Below, piece after piece: positions 46,444 through 56,413 of a DNA stretch of 64,000 nucleotides (position 1 is its first letter; each line of letters begins with the position of its first letter). The notes beneath the pieces are model-generated. The model was not told the DNA's origin, ran no database searches, and was given only the letters and a program-made list of their open reading frames with translations. The DNA is taken from positions 1-64,000 of the forward strand of contig JAHEZQ010000013.1 of assembly GCA_023250955.1 (NCBI GenBank). Direction: 5' to 3'. Origin of the DNA: Melioribacter sp. GTDB taxonomy: Bacteria > Bacteroidota > Ignavibacteria > Ignavibacteriales > Melioribacteraceae. The position numbers and the translations under genes were made by a program.

Positions 46444-46475
46444 TTTGTTAATTTTCAGACAACAAATTATTTATT
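46444..46475 (+). promoter_or_regulatory. Candidate promoter before the transaldolase gene
   Basis: TTTG (46444-46447), 20 bases, then TATTTATT (46468-46475), ending 19 bases before the ATG. The -33 element and spacing are exact; the -7 box differs at two fixed positions, as at metH. No hairpin separates it from rng. Confidence 0.35.
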
Positions 46476-46494
46476 AATATAGTAAGAGAATATT

Positions 46495-47139
46495 ATGAAA
46501 TTCTTTATAGATACCGCTAATATAAATGAAATTAAAGAAGCCGCTTCTTATGGTTTGCTGGATGGTGTAACAACAAATCCGTCTTTAGTTGCAAAGGAAG
46601 GAAAAAATTTCCGTGCACTTTTAGATGAAATCATAAAGATAGTAGATGGACCAATAAGTGCAGAAGTTGTTTCAACCGATTATGACGGAATTATGAAGGA
46701 AGCGCATGAACTTGCAAAGATCCATAGAAATATTGTTGTTAAAGTTCCGCTGATCAAAGAAGGAATCAAAGCTGTTAAGTCGTTAAGCGGAGAAGGAATC
46801 AATACAAATGTTACTTTGTGTTTCTCGCCTTCACAAGCATTACTTGCTGCAAAAGCGGGCGCAACTTATATTTCTCCGTTTGTTGGACGATTGGATGATA
46901 TAAGCCACGATGGTATGGAATTAATTCAGCAAATAATCCAGATATACAATAATTATAATTTTAAAACTCAAGTTCTTGTTGCAAGTATTAGACATCCACT
47001 TCACGTTGTTGATGCAGCGCTAATGGGTGCACATGTTGCAACAATGCCGTTTGATGTAATTAATAAATTATTTAAACATCCGCTTACTGATTTGGGTCTT
47101 GAAAAATTCTTAAGTGATTGGAAAAAATTAAATCAATAA
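46495..47139 (+). CDS. Transaldolase (fructose-6-phosphate aldolase-like subfamily)
   Basis: 214-residue small-type transaldolase (TalC/FSA group), a TIM barrel of the pentose phosphate pathway. It starts [12 protein letters not shown], with [14 protein letters not shown] at 23-36, the Schiff-base lysine Lys83 in [10 protein letters not shown] and then [32 protein letters not shown] (landmarks). Whether it acts as a transaldolase or a fructose-6-phosphate aldolase cannot be settled by eye; the short form in this phylum is usually annotated as transaldolase. It opens a long plus-strand gene run. Confidence 0.92.
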   Translation: MKFFIDTANINEIKEAASYGLLDGVTTNPSLVAKEGKNFRALLDEIIKIVDGPISAEVVSTDYDGIMKEAHELAKIHRNIVVKVPLIKEGIKAVKSLSGEGINTNVTLCFSPSQALLAAKAGATYISPFVGRLDDISHDGMELIQQIIQIYNNYNFKTQVLVASIRHPLHVVDAALMGAHVATMPFDVINKLFKHPLTDLGLEKFLSDWKKLNQ

Positions 47140-47144
47140 CTGTT

Positions 47145-48227
47145 ATGAAAAAAACAAAATTTTATTCGATTCATGAAAAACTTGGTGCAAAGATTGTAGA
47201 TTTTGCGGGTTATAGTATGCCTGTACAATATTCTTCTATCATAGCGGAACACAAAGCGGTTCGTACTTCGGTCGGCGTGTTCGATGTTTCCCACATGGGT
47301 GAAGTATTTATTAAGGGTGACAAAGCGTTGGAATTTGTTCAGCACATTACAGTCAACGATGCATCCCTTCTTACAAACGGAAGAGTACAATACTCTGCTA
47401 TGTGTTATCCGGATGGAGGAATAGTAGATGATCTTCTTGTTTATAGAATCAGTGATAAAGAATTTTTGCTTGTTGTTAATGCTTCCAACAAGGATAAAGA
47501 TTTTAATTGGATGAAAGAAAATAATAAGTTTGGTGTTCAAATTGATGATGAGAGCGATGAATATTCTCTTTTGGCCGTACAAGGACCAAATTCGAAAAAC
47601 GTAATTCAAAAAATTTGCAATAAACCTTTGGATTTAGAATACTATCATTTCTTCTTTGCTAAAATTGCAGGGATTGATATGATCATTTCCCGCACAGGAT
47701 ATACCGGCGAACTTGGTTATGAATTATATTTTAAAGGTAATGAATCCGATGCAGAAAAAGTTTGGAATGCATTATTTGAAAATGGTAAAGAATATGATAT
47801 TCAGCCTGTTGGTTTAGGTGCCCGCGATTCTCTTCGTCTGGAAATGGGTTTTTGTTTATACGGAAACGATATTGATCAAACAACAAATACTTTAGAAGCA
47901 GGGCTTGGCTGGATTACCAAATTAAAGAAACAAGAATTTATTTCTAAAGATATTTTGGTAAAAGTAAAAGAAGAAGGTTTGAAAAGAAAATTAGTCCCAA
48001 TTGTTTCCACTGAGAAAGCATTTCCAAGGCATGGTTATGATTTGTCAGTAGATGGAAAAATTGTGGGACATATTACAAGCGGAACAGTAAGTCCAATACT
48101 TGAAAAAGCAATTGCATTGGGTTATGTTGAAATTCAGCATGCTAAAGAAGGTGGCAAAATAAATTTTTTAATTCGGGGCAAGGAAGTACCTGCTATTATT
48201 ACTAAACTACCTTTTGTGAAAAACTAA
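47145..48227 (+). CDS. gcvT: Glycine cleavage system aminomethyltransferase (T protein)
   Basis: 360 residues from ATG 47145, five bases after the transaldolase stop; the longer frame from 47118 overlaps that gene. It transfers the methylene of aminomethylated H protein to tetrahydrofolate, releasing ammonia. Landmarks are KTKFYSIHEKLGAKIVDFAGYSMPVQY, GVFDVSHMGEV, the folate-contacting YTGELGYELYF near 191-202 and the ARDSLRLEMG segment. gcvH and gcvP are not in the window. The comB-like gene starts one base after the stop. Confidence 0.94.
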   Translation: MKKTKFYSIHEKLGAKIVDFAGYSMPVQYSSIIAEHKAVRTSVGVFDVSHMGEVFIKGDKALEFVQHITVNDASLLTNGRVQYSAMCYPDGGIVDDLLVYRISDKEFLLVVNASNKDKDFNWMKENNKFGVQIDDESDEYSLLAVQGPNSKNVIQKICNKPLDLEYYHFFFAKIAGIDMIISRTGYTGELGYELYFKGNESDAEKVWNALFENGKEYDIQPVGLGARDSLRLEMGFCLYGNDIDQTTNTLEAGLGWITKLKKQEFISKDILVKVKEEGLKRKLVPIVSTEKAFPRHGYDLSVDGKIVGHITSGTVSPILEKAIALGYVEIQHAKEGGKINFLIRGKEVPAIITKLPFVKN

Positions 48228-48228
48228 T

Positions 48229-48972
48229 ATGAAAATTAACGTCCATTATACTACTCAACAATTTGATGAACTCTATTTTACAGGAAAAACTTCCGTAGTA
48301 ATTGATGTTCTGCGTGCTTCCACAGTAATAGTTACAGCGTTAAAGAATGGTGCCCGCGAAGTTATTCCGGTTGGTACTGTTGATTTTGCTATGAAGGTTT
48401 CCGGTAACGCATTTGGCGGACAGACAATTCTTGGCGGTGAGCGTAATACCAAAAAGGTTGAAGGATTCAATCTTGGTAATTCTCCATTAGAATATAAACC
48501 GGAAATCGTTTCCGGTAAATCAATTATTCTTTATACAACCAACGGTACTAAAGCAATTGTGAAAACAAAATTTTCGGAAAATCTTTATATCTGTTGTTTC
48601 AATAATTTACCGGCAATTGCTGAACAGCTGTTAAAACTTAATAAAGATGTAGAAATTGTTTGCGGCGGTACAAACGGTAACTTCAATATGGAAGATGCAG
48701 TTTGTGCCGGTAATTTAATTAGTGAACTGCAAAAAGTTGATAAGGCCATTGAAATAGCTGATTCCGGGAGAGCCAGTTTAGTTCTTTATAAATCTTTTGG
48801 AAAAAGTATTGCTAAGATGTTAAAACAAACCGAACATGGTAAGCTGTTGGTCGAAAATGGATTTTTAGCCGACATCAAAGAATGTGCACAGTTTGGAACT
48901 ACAGATATGATTCCGTATTATCTATCGGGTGCTATTAAAAAATTGGATGTAGTTGCACCGCATGAACAATAA
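48229..48972 (+). CDS. 2-phosphosulfolactate phosphatase family protein (ComB)
   Basis: 247 residues of the ComB family, Mg2+-dependent acid phosphatases named from the coenzyme M pathway of methanogens. Family marks are the VVIDVLRASTVIVTALKNGA opening, ILGGERNTKKVEGFNLGNSP and YTTNGTKAI (landmarks), and CGGTNGNFNMEDAVCAG. Homologues occur in many bacteria that make no coenzyme M, so the true substrate here is unknown. It begins one base after gcvT, and ftsK follows after 27 bases. Confidence 0.85.
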   Translation: MKINVHYTTQQFDELYFTGKTSVVIDVLRASTVIVTALKNGAREVIPVGTVDFAMKVSGNAFGGQTILGGERNTKKVEGFNLGNSPLEYKPEIVSGKSIILYTTNGTKAIVKTKFSENLYICCFNNLPAIAEQLLKLNKDVEIVCGGTNGNFNMEDAVCAGNLISELQKVDKAIEIADSGRASLVLYKSFGKSIAKMLKQTEHGKLLVENGFLADIKECAQFGTTDMIPYYLSGAIKKLDVVAPHEQ

Positions 48973-48999
48973 CTTTAACGAACCTAAAATTTCATAAAG

Positions 49000-51471
49000 A
49001 TGCCGAAGAAAAATAAATCAAAAGAAAATTCTTCTTCTTTAGGAGAAAATTTTTTTGTTGTTTCTCCGGAAAAGAAAAAAAAGCTGCTTGGTATATTCTT
49101 AGTTATTCTTGCACTTCTAATTTTTTTAAGCATTCTTACTTACTCAAGATATGATGAATCATATTTCTCTTATAAATTTTTAGACCTCTTTGGATTTGGT
49201 TCTAATCCCGAATTAGCAAATAAAGCTGCTACCACACATAATTGGCTTGGAATTTTAGGTGCATATGTTTCCCATTTCTTAATTCGCTCAACCATCGGTT
49301 ACTTTTCAATAATTTTTCCAGTAATAATGTTTATTTGGGGCTATTCAGTATTACGTAAAGTCAATGAATATAAACTTGCCCTGTACCTTTCCAACTTTTT
49401 AATTGTAATGGGAATTTTACTCTCAACATTTTTCGGTATGATTCAATTTACGCCGGAGATTTCTCTTTTAACTGATTATTATGAGCTATCAGGCAAGATT
49501 GGATTGTTCTTTGGAACAGTAATCAGCAGATTGTTGGGTGGTGTAGGAAGTATAATATTTCTAAGCACAGCTATGTTGGTTACAATGATAATTGCGTTTG
49601 ATTTTAAATTCAGCTCGTTATTGGAATTTCTAAAAGGCCTTTTCAGAAGGGAAGAAACTGATGAAGAAATAAAAATTAAAATTCCTAACGATGAAAAATC
49701 AGATGAAAATCTTTCTAAGATAAAAAATTTACGCGGTGAAAGTAAATTGAGATCTCTGTTTAAGAGCAAAGATGAAGAATTAGATGCAGAAGATGAAATT
49801 ACTGCTGAAACAAAAATTACTATCGTAAAAAAAGATCAACAGGAAAAATTCCCAGAAGCAGCCGAAAAAATTGGTGATCGGCTTAAATCTAAAAAAGCAG
49901 AATTAAAACCGAAGGAAGATGATGAAATTATTCCTGCAGTGGATAAAGATGCTGAAGCTGCTATGCCTGATCAATGGGATGAAAAAATTAATTACACACC
50001 TCCAACTTTAGATCTTTTAATTCCACCCGGCGATGAAGAAATTAAAGTGAACGAAAGCGAATTAAAAAAAAATGCTGCATTGCTTAAAGATAAATTGGCT
50101 TTGTTCGATATTCAAATTGATGATATTACTGTTACTCCGGGACCGGTTGTTACACTTTACGAAATTGTTCCGGCACCGGGAGTAAAGATCAGCCGTATTG
50201 TTAGTTTGGAACATGATATTGCATTAGCATTAGCAGCGCGAGGAATTAGAATTATTGCGCCAATACCTGGTAAAAGTGCAATCGGTGTTGAGATTCCCAA
50301 TGCACACGCTACAATTGTAAGAGCAAGTTCCGTTCTGAAAAAATTAAGCGAATCTAAAGATGAATTACCTATGGCTTTAGGAAAAACAATTTCAGGCGAA
50401 GTATACATTACTGATTTAGCCAAGATGCCTCATATGCTGATTGCCGGTTCAACAGGTTCTGGGAAAAGTGTCGGTATAAATATGATTCTTGCAAGTTTAA
50501 TTTATGCTAAACATCCATCTGATGTAAAATTTGTTATTGTTGATCCTAAGAAGATTGAGCTCTCATTCTATAAAAGGTTAAGTAAACATTTTCTTGCAGT
50601 ATCACCGGATCTTGAAGAAGAAATCATAACAAATCCTTCCAACGCACTTCTTGTTCTTAAAGCTGTAGAATACGAAATGGAAAAACGTTATGATAAACTT
50701 GCTAAGGTTGGAGTTAGAAATATTGTTGACTACAATAAAAAAGTTTTGAATCCGAAATCGAGACCGAAAGACACGGATGAGATGAAATTCCACAAACTTC
50801 CATATATAATTATTGTTATTGATGAGTTGGCTGACCTAATGATTACTTCAGGTAAAGAAGTGGAAGAACCGATTGCTCGTCTTGCTCAGCTTGCACGTGC
50901 TGTCGGAATACATTTGATACTTGCAACGCAGCGGCCTTCTGTTAATGTTATTACCGGTGTGATTAAAGCAAACTTCAGCGCAAGAATGGCTTACCAAGTA
51001 GCAACCAAAATAGATTCAAGAACAATTCTTGATATGAATGGTGCTGAACAACTTTTGGGACAAGGTGATATGTTGTTCTTACCGGGAGGAATGCCTAAGC
51101 CGATCCGTATTCAAAATGCTTTTATTTCTACTGAGGAAGTTGAAAAGTTTACAAATTTCATTTACGTTCAAAAAGGATTTTCGAAAAGATATTTTCTTCC
51201 GTCTTTGTATGATAAAAAGAAAGAAGCGCTTGGTGATTTTCTGAATGATCTTGATCCAATGTTTGAAGACGCTGCAAGAGTGATTGTAAGGCATCAGCAA
51301 GGTTCAGTATCTTTGCTTCAGAGAAGATTAAAATTAGGTTATTCACGTGCGGCTAGAATTGTGGACCAGCTTGAACAAGCTGGAATTGTTGGACCATCGG
51401 AAGGAAGTAAAGCACGTGAAGTTATTGTTGATAGTGAAGAACAATTGGAAACAATATTAAGATCATTATAA
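49000..51471 (+). CDS. ftsK: DNA translocase FtsK/SpoIIIE
   Basis: 823-residue septal DNA pump. Four transmembrane helices lie in about 28-190, followed by a charged linker (about 215-330) and the alpha-beta motor domain. The motor has the hallmark GPVVTLYEIVPAPGVKISRI, Walker A GSTGSGKS (about 482-489) and Walker B IIVIDELADLM (near 608). The C-terminal gamma winged helix (about 755-823, SVSLLQRRLKLGYSRAARIVDQLE) would read KOPS-like DNA signals. lolA starts two bases after the stop, an ftsK-lolA pairing usual in Bacteroidota-related genomes. Confidence 0.96.
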   Translation: MPKKNKSKENSSSLGENFFVVSPEKKKKLLGIFLVILALLIFLSILTYSRYDESYFSYKFLDLFGFGSNPELANKAATTHNWLGILGAYVSHFLIRSTIGYFSIIFPVIMFIWGYSVLRKVNEYKLALYLSNFLIVMGILLSTFFGMIQFTPEISLLTDYYELSGKIGLFFGTVISRLLGGVGSIIFLSTAMLVTMIIAFDFKFSSLLEFLKGLFRREETDEEIKIKIPNDEKSDENLSKIKNLRGESKLRSLFKSKDEELDAEDEITAETKITIVKKDQQEKFPEAAEKIGDRLKSKKAELKPKEDDEIIPAVDKDAEAAMPDQWDEKINYTPPTLDLLIPPGDEEIKVNESELKKNAALLKDKLALFDIQIDDITVTPGPVVTLYEIVPAPGVKISRIVSLEHDIALALAARGIRIIAPIPGKSAIGVEIPNAHATIVRASSVLKKLSESKDELPMALGKTISGEVYITDLAKMPHMLIAGSTGSGKSVGINMILASLIYAKHPSDVKFVIVDPKKIELSFYKRLSKHFLAVSPDLEEEIITNPSNALLVLKAVEYEMEKRYDKLAKVGVRNIVDYNKKVLNPKSRPKDTDEMKFHKLPYIIIVIDELADLMITSGKEVEEPIARLAQLARAVGIHLILATQRPSVNVITGVIKANFSARMAYQVATKIDSRTILDMNGAEQLLGQGDMLFLPGGMPKPIRIQNAFISTEEVEKFTNFIYVQKGFSKRYFLPSLYDKKKEALGDFLNDLDPMFEDAARVIVRHQQGSVSLLQRRLKLGYSRAARIVDQLEQAGIVGPSEGSKAREVIVDSEEQLETILRSL

Positions 51472-51472
51472 A

Positions 51473-52093
51473 ATGAAGACTAAACTAATATTATTTCTCT
51501 TTGTAATATCGTCGCTGATTTTTGCCCAATCAGCAAACGAAGTACTGAAAAAAATCCAGAACAAGTTTAATTCTATAAATAATTTTACGGCCAACTTCTC
51601 GCAAAATTATTTTAACTCGCAAGGTAAAGATGCCGGAAAATCAAACGGAAAATTCTCTTATAAAAGGAAAAATAAATTTATCGTTGAGTCAAAATCTCAA
51701 TTAATTATTTCCGATGGTCAAACAATTTGGAATAACGATAAGAGATTTAACAGAGTAGTTATTAGCAATTTATCTGATGACCCAACATCTTTTTCACTGG
51801 AACAATTTATTTTTGATTATCCGCCGCTTTGTAAATCACGAATAGTTAAAGATGAAACTGTGGCAAGCGGAGAAATTTTAATTGAAATGATTCCGAAGGA
51901 TCAGGATCTTCAATTTAAGATTGTAAAGATTTGGGTTTCTGCAGAGGGAATGGTAAACAAATTAGAAGTTATAGATAGAGGTGAAATGAGATATGCATTT
52001 CAGTTCTCGGAGATTAAAATAAATCAAGATTTACCTGACACAAAATTTACTTTTATTACTCCCAAAGGGATTCAAGTTATTGACCTCAGATAA
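51473..52093 (+). CDS. lolA: Outer-membrane lipoprotein carrier protein LolA
   Basis: 206 residues: signal peptide 1-18 (ending IFAQ), then the LolA fold. Marks are KKIQNKFNSINNFTANFSQNYF (landmark), GKFSYKRKNKFIVES, SDGQTIWNNDKRFNRV and a C-terminal KFTFITPKGIQVIDL strand. It shuttles lipoproteins through the periplasm towards the outer membrane. Several lipoproteins in the window (10765, 54667) would be clients. Start two bases after ftsK; the 3' end overlaps the next gene. Confidence 0.9.
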   Translation: MKTKLILFLFVISSLIFAQSANEVLKKIQNKFNSINNFTANFSQNYFNSQGKDAGKSNGKFSYKRKNKFIVESKSQLIISDGQTIWNNDKRFNRVVISNLSDDPTSFSLEQFIFDYPPLCKSRIVKDETVASGEILIEMIPKDQDLQFKIVKIWVSAEGMVNKLEVIDRGEMRYAFQFSEIKINQDLPDTKFTFITPKGIQVIDLR

Positions 52094-53153
52094 TGTAAAT
52101 AATAATCAACTCGCTAAGGTTGTCGGTTATACTTTTCCAATCCTAATTACAATTTTGTTCCTTTATTTTGCTTTCAGAGGTATAAATCTTAGTGAATCAT
52201 TTTTGATAATTGCAAGATCTGCAATCCTTCCCCTAATACTTTATATAATTGTTTTTTTTCTATCACATCTCGCCAGAGCGATAAGATGGAAATACATAAT
52301 CAATTCTGTAAAGAATGATGTTTCAATGTTTCATCTATTCGGTTCTGTAATGGTAGGTTATGGTGTTAGTTGTGTTGTCCCCAGATTAGGAGAATTATAC
52401 CGCGGATTATTTTTAGGAAAGTGGGAAGGGCTCTCCCGATCAACAATTATTGGTACAATTGTAGTAGAAAGAATTATTGATATTGCAGCATTTGCATTTG
52501 CAGCATTGATTAGTGTAAGCATTTTTCAGGCTAATCTATATGACAAGATAGTTTGGTTAAAAACTTCACTCATCATCGGGTTTTCGCTTATATTTTGTCT
52601 AACATTATTCTTAATCTTTCTGGTAAAATTTCAAGAAATATTTAGAAACGGATTAATAAAAATTTCTAACAAATTATGTGATAAAATAACAAGCCGTGTG
52701 AAATCAATTTTTGATACTCTCTTAAGCGGACTCTCCAGTATAAAGGGAACAAAAAATATTATTTTTATTGTAGTTTGGACAATCCTAATCCTTCTTTTGT
52801 ATGCACTAAATTCTTACGTTGGTTTTTATATTCTTGGATTGGATTCATCCGGCTCTGTTACTTTTAAGATGGCCTGGATTTTAATGACAATTAGCTCTTT
52901 CGGTGTTATGATTCCAACTCCCGGAGGAACAGGGCCCTATCATGCAATTTCAATTTTAGTGCTAACACAATTATTCTTATTCAGCAATGAAATTAGTGCT
53001 GCATATGCCATTCTTACTCACTTTATTAATTATGTATTGTTCATTCTATCCACACTTCTTTTTATTTATATAGTTAATAAACAACGTGAGAAAAAGGGAT
53101 TACAGAAAGAAACATTTCTTTCAGTTTTTAATCTCAATAAGGAAGAAAAATGA
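52080..53153 (+). CDS. Flippase-like (lysylphosphatidylglycerol synthase TM) membrane protein
   Basis: 357 residues with about eight transmembrane helices, of the YbhN/UPF0104 'lysylphosphatidylglycerol synthase TM region' family. Landmarks are LSHLARAIRWKYII, GYGVSCVVPRLGELYRG, GTIVVERIIDIAAF and IPTPGGTGPYHAIS. The catalytic C-terminal domain of MprF is missing, so it may move a lipid rather than modify one. The start is TTG 52080 inside the end of lolA, the only start upstream of the first helix. Its stop overlaps the next ATG (ATGA). Confidence 0.85.
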   Translation: MTSDNVNNNQLAKVVGYTFPILITILFLYFAFRGINLSESFLIIARSAILPLILYIIVFFLSHLARAIRWKYIINSVKNDVSMFHLFGSVMVGYGVSCVVPRLGELYRGLFLGKWEGLSRSTIIGTIVVERIIDIAAFAFAALISVSIFQANLYDKIVWLKTSLIIGFSLIFCLTLFLIFLVKFQEIFRNGLIKISNKLCDKITSRVKSIFDTLLSGLSSIKGTKNIIFIVVWTILILLLYALNSYVGFYILGLDSSGSVTFKMAWILMTISSFGVMIPTPGGTGPYHAISILVLTQLFLFSNEISAAYAILTHFINYVLFILSTLLFIYIVNKQREKKGLQKETFLSVFNLNKEEK

Positions 53154-53791
53154 AACGGTTGATGATTTTATTCTTTGTGTTAGCATCTCTTGGTAAAGTT
53201 AGTGCTCAGTGGGATTTGAATTTTGCTATGGGACTCGATTTTAAATCCTCACCGTCATTTCGAGATTACGTTAATTCGAGTTATGCTTCACCGGGCAATC
53301 AAGTTACAACTTTTAAAAGTTCCGTCGGATTTGAGACTGAAGTTGATTATAAGATTCATGATAACTTTGCAATAGGTATTGAATATAATCTCCAGATAGA
53401 TTCTTACACAGCTCCAATTGGAAACGGCGGCGCTTATGAAATTTCTTATAATCAGCATCGCCCAAGCTTAATCGCATATTATGTGCTTCCCGGGAATGGT
53501 TATCAATTCAAATTTGGTGGCGGGCTTGGTTACAGATATGTTGCACTTAGCGAGAGAGTATTTACAAGTACAAATTATACTGCTTCAGGTGTAGGATTTT
53601 TATTACGGGCAATTGGAAATACATTACTCAGCAAGGATTTTTATGCTTTGATCGGAATTGATCTTAGATATGATCTAGCCGGCGAGTTATCAAATGGAAG
53701 CAAGTCACTTATTAATAATGCATCCGGGGAGAAATTAAATTTGAATTCTATTTCAGTCGGAATTTATTTAGGTATCACTCTAACATTGTAA
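53150..53791 (+). CDS. Outer-membrane beta-barrel protein
   Basis: 213 residues: signal peptide 1-19 (ending KVSAQ), then alternating strands with aromatic and Gly-rich turns (FETEVDYKIHDNFAIGIEYNLQI, GGGLGYRYVALSERVF, NSISVGIYLGITLTL; landmarks). The size suits an eight-stranded barrel of the OmpX/OmpA or porin-like superfamily. No specific function is recognisable. Starts within the ATGA overlap with the flippase-like gene; uppP follows 9 bases after the stop. Confidence 0.7.
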   Translation: MKRLMILFFVLASLGKVSAQWDLNFAMGLDFKSSPSFRDYVNSSYASPGNQVTTFKSSVGFETEVDYKIHDNFAIGIEYNLQIDSYTAPIGNGGAYEISYNQHRPSLIAYYVLPGNGYQFKFGGGLGYRYVALSERVFTSTNYTASGVGFLLRAIGNTLLSKDFYALIGIDLRYDLAGELSNGSKSLINNASGEKLNLNSISVGIYLGITLTL

Positions 53792-53800
53792 AGGATTACA

Positions 53801-54649
53801 TTGAATATAATTGATGCTATAATTCTTGGAATCATACAGGGAATAACAGAATTCCTTCCGATTAGCAGTACAGGTCACTTAACAATTGCTGGAAAATTGA
53901 TGAATCTTATTTCATCTGATCATCCAGAACATTGGACGGCATTTATTGCAGTTATACAACTCGGTACTTTGATTGCTGTCTTGATTTTTTTCCGGAATGA
54001 TTTACTGCTTATTATAAAAGATTTTTTTAGCGATAATCTTTTTCGCAGAAAAAGTTTTAGTGAACAAACAATTAATTCTAAAATGGGATGGTATTTAGTC
54101 ATAGCAACAATTCCTGTTGCTATAATTGGATTAGGATTCAAGCATATCATTGAAGGAGTGTTGACCAAGAATTTATATGTAATAGCTGCTAGTTTTATTA
54201 TTCTTGCTATCATTCTTACTATTGCAGAAAAACTTGGAAAATTTAAACGCGAGACAAAAGATATTAAATGGTACGATGCATTAATAATCGGCATAGCTCA
54301 ATCTTTTGCATTAATACCCGGGTCGTCACGTTCCGGAACAACTATTACAGCCGGATTATTTCTTGGATTGAAAAGAGAAACTGCTGCACGATTCTCTTTT
54401 TTGATGAGCATTCCTGCTGTAGCTGCTAGCGGTCTATTAGAGTTTTATCAATCACTCAAATACATTCATTCTGCCGAAATGATTAATCTTATTGTAGCTA
54501 CAATTTTTTCAGCCCTTGTTGGTTATATTTCGATCGAATTTTTACTTCGGTATTTAAAAAAGAATTCTACTTTTATTTTTATAATATACCGGGTAATTGT
54601 TGGCATCATAATACTGTTGTTATTGAGTAAAGGTATTTTACAACCTTAA
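53801..54649 (+). CDS. uppP: Undecaprenyl-diphosphate phosphatase
   Basis: 282-residue polytopic inner-membrane enzyme (BacA/UppP) that recycles the C55 lipid carrier for peptidoglycan and O-antigen; overexpression gives bacitracin resistance in other species. Both catalytic motifs are intact: GITEFLPISSTGH at 14-26 and PGSSRSGTT at about 171-179. The start is TTG 53801, ten bases after AAGGA, since no ATG precedes the first conserved helix. It lies in an envelope-related stretch with lolA and the flippase-like gene. Confidence 0.95.
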   Translation: MNIIDAIILGIIQGITEFLPISSTGHLTIAGKLMNLISSDHPEHWTAFIAVIQLGTLIAVLIFFRNDLLLIIKDFFSDNLFRRKSFSEQTINSKMGWYLVIATIPVAIIGLGFKHIIEGVLTKNLYVIAASFIILAIILTIAEKLGKFKRETKDIKWYDALIIGIAQSFALIPGSSRSGTTITAGLFLGLKRETAARFSFLMSIPAVAASGLLEFYQSLKYIHSAEMINLIVATIFSALVGYISIEFLLRYLKKNSTFIFIIYRVIVGIIILLLLSKGILQP

Positions 54650-54666
54650 GTATTTGAGGATAATTT

Positions 54667-55284
54667 TTGCGTAAGGTAGTTTTAACAGTTTTAATTACGT
54701 ACTTATTTTTTTCATGTCAAAGACATTATAAAACTATTATTCTTAATAATGAATATAATAAAGGAGTTACCTTGGATACATTAATGAATCTTAAAGACAA
54801 TGAACAACTTGTTGCAAAAATTGAGACCAGTCTTGGTAAAATTGAAATTGAACTGTATGCAAAAGAAGTTCCTAAAACCGTTAAAAATTTTGTTGGTTTA
54901 GCTCTCGAAGGATATTATAATGGCATAATTTTTCACAGAACAATAAAAGATTTTATGATTCAAACAGGAGACTCAACCGGTACAGGTATGGGTGGAAAAA
55001 GTATATATGGAAAAGATTTTGAAGATGAGTTTGTGAATAGTTTGCATCACAATACGCCCGGAATTCTATCAATGGCAAATGCGGGGCCAAATACAAATAG
55101 AAGCCAATTTTTTATAACAGTAGCCCCAACTCTATGGCTCGATAGAAAACACACCATTTTTGGTAAGGTTACTGATGGATTGGATGTTGTTTATCAAATC
55201 AGTAATGTACAAACCGGTCGTGGTGATAAACCGGTAAAAGAAATTGTTATGAAAAATGTTACAATTGAGAAACGCATTTTTTAA
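54667..55284 (+). CDS. Cyclophilin-type peptidyl-prolyl isomerase, lipoprotein
   Basis: 205 residues. A short N-terminal hydrophobic segment ends in the lipobox-like FFSC (Cys17), so it is probably lipid-anchored in the periplasm. The cyclophilin domain (about 50-205) has [25 protein letters not shown] and the [17 protein letters not shown] core; the catalytic arginine is in FHRTI. The start is TTG 54667, with GAGGA about 8 bases before it. It would assist folding of exported proteins. holA follows after six bases. Confidence 0.88.
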   Translation: MRKVVLTVLITYLFFSCQRHYKTIILNNEYNKGVTLDTLMNLKDNEQLVAKIETSLGKIEIELYAKEVPKTVKNFVGLALEGYYNGIIFHRTIKDFMIQTGDSTGTGMGGKSIYGKDFEDEFVNSLHHNTPGILSMANAGPNTNRSQFFITVAPTLWLDRKHTIFGKVTDGLDVVYQISNVQTGRGDKPVKEIVMKNVTIEKRIF

Positions 55285-55290
55285 GAACCA

Positions 55291-56328
55291 ATGGCAAAAA
55301 AAGAATTACCCTCAATAACTGAAATTGCAAAATTTCTTTCTAAGGAAAATATTCTTCCGATTTATTTCTTATGCGGAGAAGATCAGTACACATTAGATCT
55401 TGCAGTTGAGACATTAGAAAAAGCTGTAACACCACACCTTCTCTCGGATTTCGATAAAGAAATCATTTCAGCTGACAAGAATTTAAGTTTAGCACAAATT
55501 TTAGATCTTGCATATTCATTTCCATTTGGCGGAGGTAAGAAGTTAATTATTCTAAAAAACTTTGAAAAATTTGGTGATAAAAAAGAACTTACTGCATATG
55601 TTAACAATCCGTCAGAATCCACGGCACTTATCGTTATTCAATCCGGAAAAATTTCTGATATTTCAAAGGAACCATACTCAAAATTATTAGAGAAAAAAGA
55701 ACTCTTTGAAGCACGTACTGTAACAGGTGAAGAATTAGTTGATTGGGTCGTGAAAAAGAACAGGAAACTTGGAGTAAACTTTTCGCAGGATAATGCAAGG
55801 GCATTGATTGAAATTGTTGGCGAGGATAAATCGCTTCTTGAAATGCAATTCCAAAAGATAGTTGATTACATAAATGGCAGGAATGAAATTACATACGAGG
55901 ATATAAAAAAAATCTCTTCTCCGACTAAAGAATTTTCAATATTTGATTTGCAAGATTCGATTGGAAAAGGTGATAAATCAAGAGCAGTGGAAGTCGCTTA
56001 CAATCTATTAGATGCCGGCGTAGAAATAGTTTTTATAATAAACATGCTAGCAAAATTCGTTCTTACAGTCGCTCAAATCACTGATCTCGTCAGATCAAAA
56101 GTAAATGATAATGAAGCAGTTAAACTGATTGGTGTTAGTTGGGGGTATTATTTTAATTGTAAAAAGGCTAAATATTTAATGTCAGATGAACGTCTTCTTA
56201 ATGCCTCCAGAGCTTTATTAAACGCTGATTTAGCTGTAAAAACTACCAATACGGATAATCGTACTGTTTTATTAATGTTAATTGGTGAAATTTTAGGTGA
56301 GGAAATAACATCAAGTATTGTTTCTTAA
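55291..56328 (+). CDS. holA: DNA polymerase III subunit delta
   Basis: 345 residues, the clamp-loader subunit that opens the sliding clamp. Standard three-domain layout: an N-terminal RecA-like fold without Walker motifs (about 18-140, PIYFLCGEDQYTLDLA, PFGGGKKLIILKN), a lid (about 145-215, NARALIEIVGEDKSLLEMQFQK) and the C-terminal collar (about 215-345, FSIFDLQDSIGKGD). ATG six bases after the cyclophilin stop. The sigma factor gene begins 85 bases later. Confidence 0.92.
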   Translation: MAKKELPSITEIAKFLSKENILPIYFLCGEDQYTLDLAVETLEKAVTPHLLSDFDKEIISADKNLSLAQILDLAYSFPFGGGKKLIILKNFEKFGDKKELTAYVNNPSESTALIVIQSGKISDISKEPYSKLLEKKELFEARTVTGEELVDWVVKKNRKLGVNFSQDNARALIEIVGEDKSLLEMQFQKIVDYINGRNEITYEDIKKISSPTKEFSIFDLQDSIGKGDKSRAVEVAYNLLDAGVEIVFIINMLAKFVLTVAQITDLVRSKVNDNEAVKLIGVSWGYYFNCKKAKYLMSDERLLNASRALLNADLAVKTTNTDNRTVLLMLIGEILGEEITSSIVS

Positions 56329-56413
56329 CCAATTTATTGCATTTTGTTATGGTTAGGCTAAAATTAAATCTAAAATTTTGAAACATTTTTATATAAAAAG
56401 GGTATAATTTTCG

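Noticed and set aside
47133-47609. Minus-strand open frame of 158 codons opposite gcvT
   Set aside because: Antisense to the highly conserved N-terminal half of gcvT; composition is that of a reverse-frame shadow.
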